This document shows, in pieces, positions 33,691 through 45,837 of a DNA stretch of 64,000 bases. A model generated the notes under the pieces. It ran no database searches, was not told where the DNA came from, and saw only the letters and a list, made by a program, of their open reading frames with translations. The first letter of the stretch is position 1, and every line of letters begins with the position of its first letter. The DNA is from Kitagawia praeruptora (Eukaryota; Streptophyta; Magnoliopsida; Apiales; Apiaceae). Both the position numbers and the translations under genes were made by a program. The stretch is taken from positions 92,873,001 to 92,937,000 of the forward strand of contig CM075354.1 in NCBI GenBank assembly GCA_037693485.1. The letters run 5' to 3'.

Positions 33691-34220
33691 GATTCTGTAT
33701 ATAATAATATTCTTCATTAATCACCCAAATTTAGGGTACAATATACATCATTTCCATATATGCACAACTATATCATTAGTTAATCTTATTTATGCATCCC
33801 AGTATTTTAAATTCACACAAGTAATATTTAATCATAATACAACTTTGACAAATAAGCTTAGTACCTTTAGCACAATAACCTTTTCATTTAAGTCAATCAC
33901 CTCATATATATCAATATTTCTGAATCTCAACATTTAATATCAAAATACGATAAAATTAGGCAAAGTACATAAACTTCATTAATTTACATAAATATTTTAC
34001 AACTTGGGTACAACGTCTTTTACTACTAATATCATACATCATAAAGTACAAGGTTCGAAACCCCAAAAGCATAACTGTACATGCTAACTCGCTATAACAA
34101 AAGCACTACTAGCTGTCCTCTAATCAGACTGGGATTAAGACAGTAAACAACTAACCTAATCCCCAAAATGACATCCACAAGATGACTAGTCTGATTAGTA
34201 CCCAAAACTACTACTCCTAA

Positions 34221-35153
34221 TCATGGTAACGATGCCCTGATAACGTCTCTGATCTGCACTACCATAGTGGTGACTGTATCAACTATCTGAGCCCTCCATA
34301 CTGGATCCCCTCTATCTCCCAACATCGTCCTAATATCACCGAGTGCCCGCAGCTCGATACTAACTATGCTCAAAGTCAACCCATCTGGTATCACACCTCC
34401 TCCTCCTCTCGCCCTGTCTAACCTCTGTATAAGCGTATCTATAGTCCGACGGGACTCATCCAGCTGTCCCTGTAGGGCAAAGTACTCTGACAAGAAAATA
34501 GCTGGCAACTGACCAGCTGGAAACATAGGTGCCTCCTGAGGTGGCATAGCATCTGGGGGAGGTACATCTACAAGTGGGGGTGCATCCACTGGTGGAGGTG
34601 GTGGTGGTGCAAATGGTGGGGATGGAGGAACTGGCTCCGTATCCGCATCCTCGGAAGGGTCCTCCTCCAACTCATCCTCTGACATGATAAAGTGTCCCGG
34701 TGGAGTGAACTGCCCAACTGGGTCCTCAAAAGGGTCAGGGCTAGGTAGAGGAGATGGAACTGGTGATGGCACTGGGACAGGTGGGACAGGAGTAGGAGTC
34801 ACGTGAATGTCCCTCCACTCAATCGGCTCCTCAGGTATAACAGATAGCCTAGGCCTCTTACGTAAGGGCATCTCCTCCTCAGGAATATCCGTCCGCACTC
34901 GGGAAGGTCCGGCCCCATCAGGTCCTACATATGGTCTACCAGAATATGGCACTATGGCCACAGCATCCCTCTGCCTGCGCTCCTCAGCCTCCTCCCTCAG
35001 TCTCTGCTCATATCTCTCTCTAGCACTCGCCCGTCGTCTCTCCCTGAGGTCATCAATAGCATACTCTGGAACCTCTACACCTACCAGCAACAAGTCTCTA
35101 ATCTCCTGCTCGGGTAGTCCTAGCCACTGGGGGTCTCGACTCGGCTCACCCAT
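34221..35153 (-). CDS. Extra ORF upstream of Gypsy gag, 310 residues
   Basis: ATG at 35,153, about 180 bp inside the primer-binding site and 500 bp upstream of gag on the same strand. The N-terminus is acidic/basic with a long Arg/Glu helix (ERRRASARERYEQRLREEAE), then a KKRPRL-like basic patch (LRKRPRL), a Pro/Val-rich tract (about 115-215, including PPFAPPPPPPVDAPP), and a C-terminal helical part (EYFALQGQLDESRRTIDTLI) ending RASLP. No catalytic motif is seen. I do not recognise the family; an intact 933-bp frame in a pol-deleted element suggests it was coding until recently. Confidence 0.7.
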   Translation of the reverse strand: MGEPSRDPQWLGLPEQEIRDLLLVGVEVPEYAIDDLRERRRASARERYEQRLREEAEERRQRDAVAIVPYSGRPYVGPDGAGPSRVRTDIPEEEMPLRKRPRLSVIPEEPIEWRDIHVTPTPVPPVPVPSPVPSPLPSPDPFEDPVGQFTPPGHFIMSEDELEEDPSEDADTEPVPPSPPFAPPPPPPVDAPPLVDVPPPDAMPPQEAPMFPAGQLPAIFLSEYFALQGQLDESRRTIDTLIQRLDRARGGGGVIPDGLTLSIVSIELRALGDIRTMLGDRGDPVWRAQIVDTVTTMVVQIRDVIRASLP

Positions 35154-35346
35154 CTCTGCTCCCTATAATAAAACATAAAATTCTATTAGTAACGGTCTAT
35201 AAAATTATAAACAATACTTAAAATAAATACTACCTGCGATATACCACCCCTGAACTTGATGGAAGTTCAAAATTTATATTATAAATGATACAATATTATT
35301 ATCACTCTTGTTCCTGAGCATTATGACTCTTAGCTCTGATACCAAC

Positions 35347-35435
35347 TGTGACAGCCCCAAATCCGGGGTCATGAATCTGGGTCATCACGAACCAACTTCC
35401 ATTTAAAATCAATATCTCTTGGTGGGGCTGTCACA
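35347..35435 (-). repeat. Very short 5' LTR of the Gypsy element, with primer-binding site
   Basis: 89 bp with inverted ends TGTGACAGCCCC/GGGGCTGTCACA. On the minus strand it is followed by TTGGTATCAGAGC (35,333-35,345), the initiator-Met primer-binding site, which identifies it as the 5' LTR. It equals the first ~12 and last ~78 bp of an LTR whose 3' counterpart is 3.4 kb. Confidence 0.85.
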
Positions 35436-35440
35436 AAAGG

Positions 35441-36276
35441 CCTTCAAGGTATATAATCTCAGAACTCACATTGTTATGGAATCAATTCATGTTGCATTTG
35501 ATGACAAGAAATTTGGAATTCTGCAAACTGATGAAAGCCATGACAAATTGGAATTTGAAAATTTGAAGAATTCTGAGATACTCTCCAGTGATGATGAAGG
35601 TTCTCCAGAAGTAATTTCTATTGCTTCTCAAAGGAGTGCTACTGTTGAGGGGGAGCAACTAAATCAAGGAGGACACAGTGATCATCAGGAGCAGACTAGC
35701 TATTCAGAGTCTACTCCATCAGGAAATGATCCTTCAGAGTCTACTGAGGAAAGATCAGTAACTAGCAACAATATGGAATCTAATGATTCTATTGATCAAA
35801 GGGGAGTTTTTGAAGGCAGAGAGAGTTCTTCTATAAGAGAAACCACTAACTTAGGGGGAGAGACTAGCAGAGTCAATCTACCACCTGTTAGAAAATGGAC
35901 GAAGGATCATACTGAAGATTTGATTATTGGTGATCCAAATAGTGGTGTTCGAACTAGAAGATCAATTCAAAATGAATGCTTGTATAGTAGCTTTCTCTTA
36001 AAGAATGAACTTAAGAAGGTTGAAGAAGCCTTACAGGATCCTGATTGGGTAATTGCAATGCAGGATGAATTAAATGAGTTTGAGAGAAACAAAGTATGGA
36101 AACTGGTACCAAGACCTAAAGATAGATCTATTGTTGGTGCAAAATGGGTTTTCAGAAACAAGCTAGATGAATCTGGTATGATTGTAAGAAACAAAGCAAG
36201 ACTAGTGGCCAAGGGTTACTCTCAGGAAGAAGGTTTGACTTTCAAGACTGTGCAGTTGCAAAGACACCCATGGTAA
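35441..36276 (+). pseudogene. pol: Copia pol, copy 1, integrase tail to start of reverse transcriptase
   Basis: Continues pol after the Gypsy insertion: AFKVYNLRTHIVMESIHVAF, a Ser/Glu-rich spacer, then VRTRRSIQNECLY and the reverse-transcriptase start (EEALQDPDWVIAMQDELNEF, KDRSIVGAKWVFRNKL, ARLVAKGYSQEEG). At 36,228-36,234 (AGAAGGT) it jumps to LTFKTVQ..., deleting 544 bp relative to copy 2. The lost piece includes the YVDD catalytic site. Confidence 0.92.
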
Positions 36277-36986
36277 CAGCCACTAAACTAGACTCTGATC
36301 CTAAGGGAAAGAGTGTGGATAACACTAGTTATAGAGGCATGATAGGCTCATTGTTATATTTAACTGCAAGTAGACCAGATATAATGTTTTCTACCTATTT
36401 ATGTGCTAGATTCCAAAGTGATCCTAAGGAATCTCATTTAATTGCTGTGAAGAGAATTTTTAGATATCTCAAAGGAACTCCAAATCTAGATTTGTGGTAT
36501 CCTAGAGAATCTGATTTCTCCCTAATTGGCTATTCAGACTCTGATTATGCAGGGTGTAAGATAGATAGGAAAAGCACTACAGGTACATGTCAATTCTTGG
36601 GAAATAGATTGATTTCTTGGGCAAGCAAGAAGCAACAATTTGTCTCAACCTCAACTGCGGAAGCTGAGTATATAGCAGCAGGCAGTTGTTGTACACAGCT
36701 CCTTTGGATAAGAAATCAGTTGATGGATTATGGTATGACACTTAGTAATATTCCTATGTTTTGTGATAATACTAGTGCTATCAAAATTGCAGAAAATCCA
36801 GTTCAACATTCAAGGACTAAGCACATTGATGTCAGGTATTATTTTATTAGAGAACATATTGAGAATGGTACTGTGGAACTTCATTTTGTTCCTACTGACA
36901 AACAGCTTGCAAATATTCTAACTAAACCACTTGATGAGGCTACATTCAGTAGGTTAGTAAGTGAGTTAGGAATGTTAAATTTCTAG
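36250..36986 (+). pseudogene. pol: Copia pol, copy 1, RNase H end
   Basis: After the deletion the original frame resumes as TATKLDSDPKGKSVDNTSYR and MIGSLLYLTASRPDIMF, then the RNase H domain (GYSDSDYAGCKIDRKSTTG, STAEAEYIAAGS, DNTSAI, HIDVRYYFIREH) to LGMLNF and TAG at 36,984. RNase H removes the RNA strand during cDNA synthesis. The domain is intact in itself but disconnected from reverse transcriptase. Confidence 0.93.
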
Positions 36987-38150
36987 ATCTTTAACATCTG
37001 CAGAAGTAGCAAGGTATGTTGTTTTCAGCTTATAGACTTGATATTCTTGTCAGGATCTATATTTGATTGTTAAATGCTTTAGCTGTAACACTTTGCCTTG
37101 ATAAAATACAGTATGATAGACTTGTTAATAATCATCAGGATTAGAATTGTTATCAGGATGCTGACGTCATCAGTATTGTGTCAGTATCAGGATTGTGAAA
37201 ATTGTTTCATATTCTGACGTTTACTTTGGGTAGTAATCTAATTCTGAGTTTTGTTAAGTCTATGCTAGCAAGTTTTAATATGTGCATACTAATAACTTAT
37301 ACCATTAGTCAGATCATTCGATAAACAGGGAAAAACAGACAAGTAGATAATAAGAAATTGTATTTTCATTAATTGAAAGCATTACATACATGGAAATGAA
37401 ATACAAATATCTTTTTGTCTAACTTCTACTAATAATCCTATTCTTGTCTAAAGTTATTACTATTCTTAGTCTTCAAAGATCTACTTCAGGACAAGGAGCA
37501 TCTCAAGAGTCACTTTGATGATTACTCCTGGATTCCTTGTCTGGGCGACTTGAATGAGAGCAGCTGACTAGAATGTATATCTCCATCAAGATCAACCTCA
37601 GACTCTCGGCCAAATTCTTCATCCTTTCAAGATATTTTTACAATCTAACAAAATATTTTTGTTTGGATTATTGATGTTTTTTTCAGGTTAAATTTTGGAA
37701 TTGCCACGTGGAACTCCATTTAATCTCTGGAATCAGGATGATAGTGATCAGGAAAACAAAAGTGATTTCATCAGGATTGATGATTATTTTGAATTTTTAA
37801 TCACATTGAAAATTGTGATTATTTTGGTGAAAAAGATCACATTAGAAAATGAAGCTGATCAGTATTGATTTTATTTTGATTTTACCCTGATTTATTTCAT
37901 GAAAATCAATTTTGGATTTTATTTTCCAAAAAATCGTGGGTAAACTGCATTTTTCAGGGGCTGACACCTGTCAACCTACGTGTCAACGTGGGTTAGTGGG
38001 TCTGAAGAATTTTTGAATATATCTTTATTTTGAGACTCTGATTGTTTATTGCTAACTTCTAAATTGTATTTCTTAAGGCAAAAACATCCATTTAAGTTCT
38101 CAAAATCTCTAATCAATTTCAAGATTTCTCAAGTTCTTTTCAGATCAAAA
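36987..38150 (+). other. Spacer between pol and third ORF, copy 1
   Basis: Non-coding on the plus strand. On the minus strand it retains only the last part of the small antisense ORF seen in copy 2 (near 37,500-37,630); the rest is deleted here. A conserved acceptor-like CAAGTTCTTTTCAG ends seven bases before the ATG of the third ORF. Confidence 0.7.
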
Positions 38151-41100
38151 ATGACAGCTCAAAGAAGACTACCAAAATCAGTAGCTTTCAAGTTTGGTGA
38201 CTTTGATTTTATGATGAATAATCATGTAGCAACTATCACCAACAAGGAAGGGGTGTCATCTGATTTTCACCCGATTATGGATTTTTTGGTGAATGGACCA
38301 TTAAGTTATGCATTGGCAGCATCTCTAGAAATAAATCAAGTTACTGTTTCAAAAGCATGGGAGAATGCTGAAGTATTTGATTCTACTCAGAGTCAATCAG
38401 GTAAGATTATTCTACACATAGGACAAGACTCATTTGATATTACTGAATATGTTGTTAATTCAGTACTTCACTTACCTGTTAGTATGAACTTTGAGAATGT
38501 ACCATCTGATGATAATATTAGAACTATGTTATCTGAGTTAGGTTATTCTGGACCTTCAGATAACATGAGCCAGTTAAATAGATCTTTTCTTAGGAAAGAA
38601 TGGTCTTTCTTCTTTGATCAAATTGCTAAATGTTTTACTGGTAAATGTAGTTCTTTTCGGCAAATTACTTCTGTTACATCACATATTGCTTATAGTTTGC
38701 TTTATGACAGAGTAATTAACATTGGCCACATTATCTTAAGTCAGATGAGTATTAAACTTTGGTCAAGAGATCAAGACAGGAAAATGGTTTATTATCATAG
38801 ATTTATGCAAATGTTTATTAACCATTTTATTCCTGATGTTGAAGCTAGATTTGGTAGAGAACATTGTGTTTCTTCTTATGTACAACAAAAAAAAGAATTT
38901 TCTCTGACATTACAAAGAAGGACAATGAAAAGAATCTAGATGAAATACCTGCAATTCATTATCCATATCATGTTCAGGTAATTCTAAAAACTCATCTTCC
39001 TAATCTCTACAATTCTTCTTTTTTTTTTATGGTGAAATGGCACAGGAATCTCATTTGAAGGAGAACCCCCCCCCCCCCCGTGTCTACCCAAGTAGCCCAA
39101 AACATTATAGTCTCTGAAATAATTCAAGAACAAAGTTTTAATCCACAGCCTGTTGTTTCAAAGAAACCAACTTCTGGTGTTTCTCAAAAGACATCAGTTG
39201 TAAGGAAGAGAAGATTTGTTATGTAAAGTAGTAGTAGTAGTTCTAGTGAAGATGATGATAATATATCTCTTGCTAAGAGAGAAGAATTGAAGGCTGCAAT
39301 TCAACTTTCTAAGCTAGGACAAAGAGATGAAGCACCTAGTCACAGCCAGGTTGTAGTCTCTCAAAAGACTGTAGTACTTAAAAAGGGAAAACAGTTACTG
39401 GATACTGTCTCTCAAAAGACTGTGTCTATTGAAAAAGGATCTCATCCCAAGATCACTTCTGTGTCTACACCTCTTGAGTCTTTTCAGGATAAATCTTTTG
39501 CTCACTATATCAGGAGAACAAGGAGAAAGATTCAATTGTCACCTACACACACAGAGTCTAGTCCAACTAACATTATGCAGGTCTCTACAAATGAAGCTAC
39601 AATTAAGTCAATAATTGACAATAGAGATCTTGATATTGATTCTTTATGGGAAACAACATTGTCATACAGACTGGCTATGGGAGTTATTTCTATCAAAGTG
39701 AAGCTATCCAGACCTGTTCTAGATTTTCTAGTTGAAAGAGTACCAAAACTTTCATTTCCTGAAGAATATGGACTTCTACATCAAAGACTTGACTAAATGA
39801 AGATGTATTTCTATGTCTCAGTCAAAAGACAATTAGTCAAGAAATTTGGACTCTCGAAGCATGTTGCACTTCAATCACTTCATGCATATTTATTTGACAA
39901 GGATGTCATTATTGAAGATGCTTCAGCTCAAGGTGAACAACATGAGGACGTAGATAGAGGCATGCAGTCAACAGGAGATACTATTGCACTAGTGGTGGAT
40001 AGTAGGATAGATCAGATCACAGTCACTGCAACACAAGAACCATCTAGTCAGAGATTGGATGACTCAGGAGCTGTGATAGCTTATGCTGAAAGGTCTTCTG
40101 TGATGACTGAAATTGCAAGTGAGAAACCCTATTATATGGGAGGAATAACTTTGACTGATTTTCCTGAAGATCAAACAAACATTGTTCAGTCAGAGTCTAT
40201 CCACCTTGAGGGTGAGTCTCAGCAAACAACACTTAAAGATGGTGACATACTAACTATGGTGTCTAATGAAGTATTACTGAAGACATCGGAGTCTAGTAGA
40301 GAACCTAAAAGTGGTATACTAGAGCCTGTAGTCTTTGGAAGGAAAGAAGATGCTTGTGAGGGTTCAGAGACTATAGCAGCTCACTCCTTGGAGAAAACCT
40401 CAAGCTCCTTGCCAAATGAGGAACCCTCTCTCCATGTGAGTTCAGGTATAAAAACTTCTTCTAAACTCTATTTTTCTGTAGGTCAAGAGAGCACTTATCC
40501 AAATTTGAGTGATACACTTGAAAAGATTGATCCACAATCTGAGAGGCTGGCTCCTGACCAGGCAAAAAGAGAGGTAGAAAGAGTGTTGACTTTAGATAGT
40601 CAAAGTGAGAATGAGGGTATGGATGATCAACTCCATAGTGAGGGAGAGAAAATTAGGAAACCACCATCATTTGATTTCTGGGATCAGGTTTTTCCTGAAT
40701 CTTGGTCTAGTAATCTTGGTATGGATGCTGGTACTTATTCTTTTAACAAGATGTATGAGAAGAATGACTTAGCAAAGCACAATGCAAAGCCAGAAGTTAA
40801 AGCTCAGAAGCAGAAAGAGAGGCTTGCAGGAATTATCAACAGAAGAGGTGAAAGGCTAAGAAAAACTTCTACACCACTTGTACCTGAAGAAATTCATAAT
40901 GATCCTAGTATTCTTTTGTATGTACTTCCAATATCAGCCAGAATTGAGACATCAACAGTATCTGATCAATCTAAGGAGGAGTCAGGATTTGTAGATGTTA
41001 GTATACAGAATACTGGTGAAGGACAGAATGATCATATTGCAGCTTCAGATCAGAAAGATGAAGATGTTTGTAACTCTACTCGAGTATTATTACTTGAATA

Positions 41101-41353
41101 TCATTCTACACAGGCAACTTCTTCTACAAGGCTTGAATCTGAAGATATTCCAAACACTTCCAATATTGAAGTCAATTCTGGAGTTTTACAAGACATTCAG
41201 AAATCTCAAGTTGAAATTCAATCAAGACTTCAAATACTTGAAGATAACCAAGTCACTATTATGGAAAATCAAGCAGTTCTGATGAATCTCATTTGTTCTG
41301 TTATTGAATCTCTTGTAATTAATGTTGCTGATGTCAAAAATGGGGGGAGATAA
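38151..41353 (+). pseudogene. Third ORF of the copia family, copy 1, broken
   Basis: ATG at 38,151 (MTAQRRLPKSVAFKFGDFDF). It is colinear with the 1,107-residue ORF of copy 2 but broken: a frameshift at an A-run near 38,885-38,895, a stop and a C-run near 39,060-39,080, a TAA near 39,224 and another TAA at 39,794-39,796. The pieces 39,287-39,796 and 39,797-41,353 keep high similarity. It ends before GGGGGGAGATAAAA near 41,345, inside the C-terminal coiled-coil part. Confidence 0.88.
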
Positions 41354-41642
41354 AAACAATTCAAAGGCAACATACTGGGGGAGATAAATAGACTGGGAAA
41401 GATAAAAGAAGAACTAAGGATGACAGAGGTGAATCTTATCAAGGAAGTGGTAAAGGAAAAGAAGCATCAAATAGTTGAATTCTTTCTTCTAAGTACTAGA
41501 TACTTTGTCTACATCTGAAGAAGGAGGTACTTAACTTCATAATTATTAAATTCATAAATTCTATTCTGATTGTATTGTTATATGTTTTGACATCAACAAC
41601 TCAGATTTATGCTTCAGATCTTAAAGCATAAATAGGGTAGAT

Positions 41643-42399
41643 TGTTAGGAATAATTCATGAGTTGTGATGTTAAGAATAGAATTTTACTTATACTTCTTG
41701 TATATCCTGATTTATAAAGGATTTAGCACTTTGCATAGAATGTATATAATAGACAGTGATCTGTAAAGTTTAAGTCAGGAATGAACAGTGCATTGAGGAC
41801 TACATGTCAGGAACTGAGATCGAATCCTGATAGAGCAAGTCAAGTACTGATGGGATGGTCAGATCCTGATGAAAGATGAAATCCTGATATCGGTCGTGTT
41901 ACTGATGATGTCATTTTGGATGCTACAGAAACTGGCAAGTGCTATAAAACAGGATCTTTGTTTGAAGAACAAGCAAGAAGATATTATGAATGAAAGAATT
42001 TTCTATTGATGGAAACTATCAACTGGATGGTAGAACATTGTCATGTATAGATTATCTTTCTGTTATTAGTTGATAGGAAGCATTACAAATACTCTCTCTA
42101 TATCATTGTAAAAAGTCGTCGTGCGAAGCAATTGTGAGTTGAGCGATTGAGTTTGTGTGCGTAGCTCTGTATAAGGTTTGTATTCGAAAGTTCGAAACAA
42201 ACAGAGAGAGGGATTTATTTTGTCAGCAGCTGCTAAAGGTATTTGTACACCTTTGGTAGAGTTTGTATTTGATTTATTTAATACAAACAGAGTTTGATTT
42301 ATTCGTTTGTTCTTGTTTATCTAATCAAGCAAAAATCAGACACGATTATATAACTTGTATTCAACCCCCCCCCCCTTCTACAAGTTATTCGAGTTAACA
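41643..42399 (+). repeat. 3' LTR of copia copy 1 (757 bp), with polypurine tract
   Basis: Begins TGTTAGG directly after AAATAGGGTAGAT, a mutated form of copy 2's AAATAGGGGGAGAT polypurine tract. About fifteen substitutions relative to the 5' LTR, for example GTGCATTGAGG for GTGCATCGAGT and GATGAAAG for GATGCAAG. The stretch 41,354-41,642 is the untranslated end of the element. Confidence 0.93.
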
Positions 42400-43714
42400 A
42401 GTAACTGTGATTGATTATATTAGTTGTAAAAAACTAACATCTATGGGCTGATAAATAGAGAAGGATACAGCCTTGTACTAGTAGAGAAGAAAAAAAATGT
42501 TCTAATGTAGTTGAATTTTTTATCATTGTAGTTGAACCTTTTATCATTCTCCTCTCTTGCGTAATAATGTCAAGCTTTGAAGACAATCTGCAATCAACTT
42601 GCTACCAATGACTATATCCCTAATTTCTATACTTATAAATTTTTTGGATAAATAGTGATTTTTACTGATTAAGAAATTTTTCAGACTACCCTATGTACGG
42701 GACATGAAACATATATTTCATAGTTATATTAGTTATGTGCAATGTGAATAAGTGTGTGTAAACGCTTTTAGAATGCGAAGATTACAATTTCATTTTTATG
42801 GCATACTTGATTACGCCGTAAGGAAAACACATCAATTTGATCAAGACAAAAGAATTTATTAAATTAAAAATTCCATGAATATACTTTAAACTAGGGTGTT
42901 AAAGGAACAAGAAGATACCCTAACATTAGTGAAACAAAACATTTTCGAAATTGCCCGAACGTTATAACGAGATTAAGCGGTAAAGCGAATACGTAACGGA
43001 TTAAGGACCATGCATGAACATGCATGATCAATAACCATGCATGATCATCAAGAGTGCAACATTTGGAGCATCCATGTGAAAGTAAATCAAATAGCTAAGT
43101 GGTTTAAGAGTGATGCAAGGGTGATGTGTTCCATCTTTAACCAAAGAATCAAGCATGCTTGCCAACACTTGACATGTGTTTAAAGGATTAAAAGAAAGGT
43201 AGTAAACACACTTTGGATAACCAAAAAAATCACAAACATCAACCAACCACAAGTAAAACAAGAACAAAACAAACCAACCACCAAGAAGCAACATTCGGCC
43301 AATTCTTTTCTTCAAAAGAATTGATTTTCAAAAGTCAAGCTCCAAGTGCTCAAAAATTGTGATCTATAGCTCTTTAAAATTCTCTTGCATAGGCTAAGGT
43401 ATGTTTAAAATCTCAAAACCATCCATGGAGTATAACATGTTCAAATCTTTGATGGAAGTGCTAGGTGAATCGTAGTGAATAGTAACTAACATTGTTTTCT
43501 TGATTTTTATGTTGAAGATTACGCATTTCAGGGATAACCAAATGCTCTTCTAAGGATTCTAAGCCTTTGTTACTGTTGTTAAAGCTCGATAAAGGTATGA
43601 ACAACCATCATCGTCTTTGATATGGATTTATTTTTGGATTTTTTGATGAAGTAACATGTTAATGATGCTTATGCTAAGTTAGTTGTATAAATGGTGTTGT
43701 TTTGATGGGTGGAA

Positions 43715-45261
43715 TGATGGAATTCGAGCATTAAAACGCAACGGAAACAGTAAAATTAAATCGAATTCCAAGTCCGGGATCCATGTTTAATGCTTGGATA
43801 ATCATAGTAGTAAGAATATGTTTACCTTTTCGAAGCTTTACGTATTGGATGTCAATTAGAGATCCTAGCTTTCACGATTCTGAACGCTCCTCCTCGAAGC
43901 CTCCTCTACGGTATCCACACGAACACCTTCAATATCGTCTTACGATCTTGATTGGAAGTGAGGTACTATCCTCCAATGGAAGAGATATGAATATAGGGTT
44001 AGGGTTAGGGTTTCTTGCGGCTGTAATTTTTATTTTTTTTTGTTTTGTCGTACAAAACTTTTCACCCCTCCTCTTCACCATCCTTATCATTATATAAGGT
44101 AGTATGGAGCATAAAGCCCAAGCCAAAAAGCCTAGCCCAACTTGATTAAATAATGGAATCATATCCTATTATTTAAATCAATAATAATTAAGTCATACTT
44201 AATTATTAAAGTCATATCTCATTTGTATTTTATTATAGCTTAATTAAGTCCCACTTAATTAATATAATTAAATCCAAATAATCATTTAATTAATTTAAAT
44301 TCATAATTTAAATTAATTCTTCCTTTAAAGTGTTCTATGTGTGTGACCCTGTAGGCTATTATTTAACTGGCAATAATTTTATTCTCCAATAAAATTATAA
44401 ACAATGAGCGGCATCTAGTAATACATCATTGCTACCCAATTAAATAATATTTAAATCGTGATCCGATAAAACCTTTTGTGATTAATGTTCCCGTGTAATA
44501 TAATCCCTTTAACCAAATATTATAGATTAAACTCGAGGCATGTTTATTGTCATCCTCTTCATAATTTAATCCGGGTTTACTTGATACATGAGTAGACTAT
44601 TAAGACAAATCATTATTTGAGCACGACCATGCATTTTATAGTCTCACTCAATCAAGAGGCCAATAATATCTCTCCTATCTGATAGGAGGGTTAAATCTTT
44701 TATCTATCATTCATATTTCTCATACGATTCACAATATACCCGATGTCCACTTTTATCATCACCCGGTCAAAGGTAACTTTTAATGTAGTCAAAGTATATT
44801 ATCCTCGTATAGAAATATAATGATCTCAAGTCAAAGGATCATTACACCATTATCACTGTGAGTCTTTCTTATGACTTAATTAACATGAAGAATCTCACGG
44901 TGGGTCTGTCCAGTACCATGTACCCTACATTTACCTATGTATTGACTTTAGTATCTCCATACTTATAACCAATGACATGTAGTTATCAGTCAAAAACATA
45001 CTAGTCTATTTATGTATTATTATTGTCCTGTATAATAATACTCGACTAGGGACCTTTAAGAATATGATATATTATATAATCTCAAATTCAAGTTATATAC
45101 TTAAACTATATAATGTGTATCATTATCCTAAGGACATTTATTATGCTAACAAATATATATCGCAGTAATTAAAGTCATAATAAATACGTTTATTTAATAA
45201 TCAAATGACATAAGGTTTATTCAAGAAACAATGTATTGCCTCTAGGGCACCTACACTAACA
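43715..45261 (-). mobile_element. Solo LTR, 1,547 bp, TSD TGGAA
   Basis: TGATGGAATTCGAGC at 43,715 to CACTAACA at 45,261, with TGGAA at 43,710-43,714 and 45,262-45,266. Copy A at about 3,264 shows the empty site (GGGTGGAAGTAG). It is the same family as the LTR at 6,965-8,447, whose adjacent primer-binding site sets the orientation as minus. An open frame at 43,783-44,097 is not coding. Confidence 0.92.
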
Positions 45262-45639
45262 TGGAAGTAGTAGATGTTGGCTTTGACTATGATTGTTGGA
45301 TTGTGGACTTGATTATGCTGTTAGTAGATGGTGCTAGTGTATGGATTGATTGAATGGTTGTTTTGGTGTATTTGTAAATTTGGAAACGCTCGATTTTAAG
45401 CCATCGTAATGCCAAATTTTTGTTAACCATGTTTAAGATAGAAGAGTTAACCACTGGTCATGTAAGCGTAGAGCTTGTTTTGTTGTTCATTTTGGCACGA
45501 AAATCGTGTCGATCCAATTTACAGTTTATGAGGTATTCAAGTTTTAGTGAAAACGTTATGGAAAACCAAACTGAACATTTATACCAACTTTGAGGCAATG
45601 ATCGGACCACTTAACAGGCATAATAAAATTTAAACAATA

Positions 45640-45837
45640 CGATGTTAAAAACCATCATAGACATCAGTTACTAACCGATGTAAAAGGCAAGTGAACGATG
45701 TGATAGATACTCTTTGACATTGGTTAAAAACCGATGTGAAAAGGGTTGGACCTTTCACTTCACCCACAAAGACATCGGTTGAAAAATGGTCAGACATCGT
45801 TTTTTAGCCGATGTCTATTGACGTTTTTCTTGTAGTG
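45640..45837. mobile_element. CACTA right terminus with subterminal repeats (copy B)
   Basis: Duplicate of 3,640-3,839, ending TTGTAGTG before TAG. It keeps GACATCGTTTTTTAGCCGATGTC, nearer a perfect palindrome than copy A. The insertion predates the duplication of the composite repeat. Confidence 0.65.

Larger units (their letters stand above)
28423..35435 (-). mobile_element. Gypsy-type retrotransposon with most of pol deleted, TSD AAAGG
   Basis: TGTGACAGCCCC at 28,423 and GGGGCTGTCACA at 35,435, with AAAGG at 28,418-28,422 and 35,436-35,440. Copia copy 2 shows the uninterrupted pol (about 55,900). Reading minus: short 5' LTR, primer-binding site, an extra ORF, gag, a trace of pol, polypurine tract, and a 3.4-kb 3' LTR. 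The absence of protease, reverse transcriptase and integrase makes it non-autonomous. The gag type and LTR style suggest a chromovirus (Tekay/Del-like); this is inference. Confidence 0.92.
24096..42399 (+). mobile_element. Copia-type LTR retrotransposon, copy 1 (defective, contains a Gypsy)
   Basis: TGTTAGGAATAATTC at 24,096 to GAGTTAACA at 42,399. AGTA (4 of the usual 5 bp) is duplicated; copy A has the empty site TCTAGTAACTATG. Order: LTR, primer-binding site, gag, pol, third ORF, polypurine tract, LTR. Without the 7,018-bp Gypsy insertion and its duplication it is about 11.3 kb. It is dead: stops in gag and pol, a 544-bp deletion in reverse transcriptase, a deletion between pol and the third ORF, and frameshifts in the third ORF. 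The two LTRs differ by about fifteen substitutions by eye, so it is clearly older than copy 2. Confidence 0.95.

Noticed and set aside
34807..35178. 123-residue plus-strand frame opposite the extra Gypsy ORF
   Set aside because: Shadow of the Arg/Glu/Pro-rich minus-strand ORF.
43995..44020. TTAGGGTTAGGGTTT, telomere-like
   Set aside because: Only about two and a half units inside a solo LTR; plant leaders often contain such motifs. Not an interstitial telomere.
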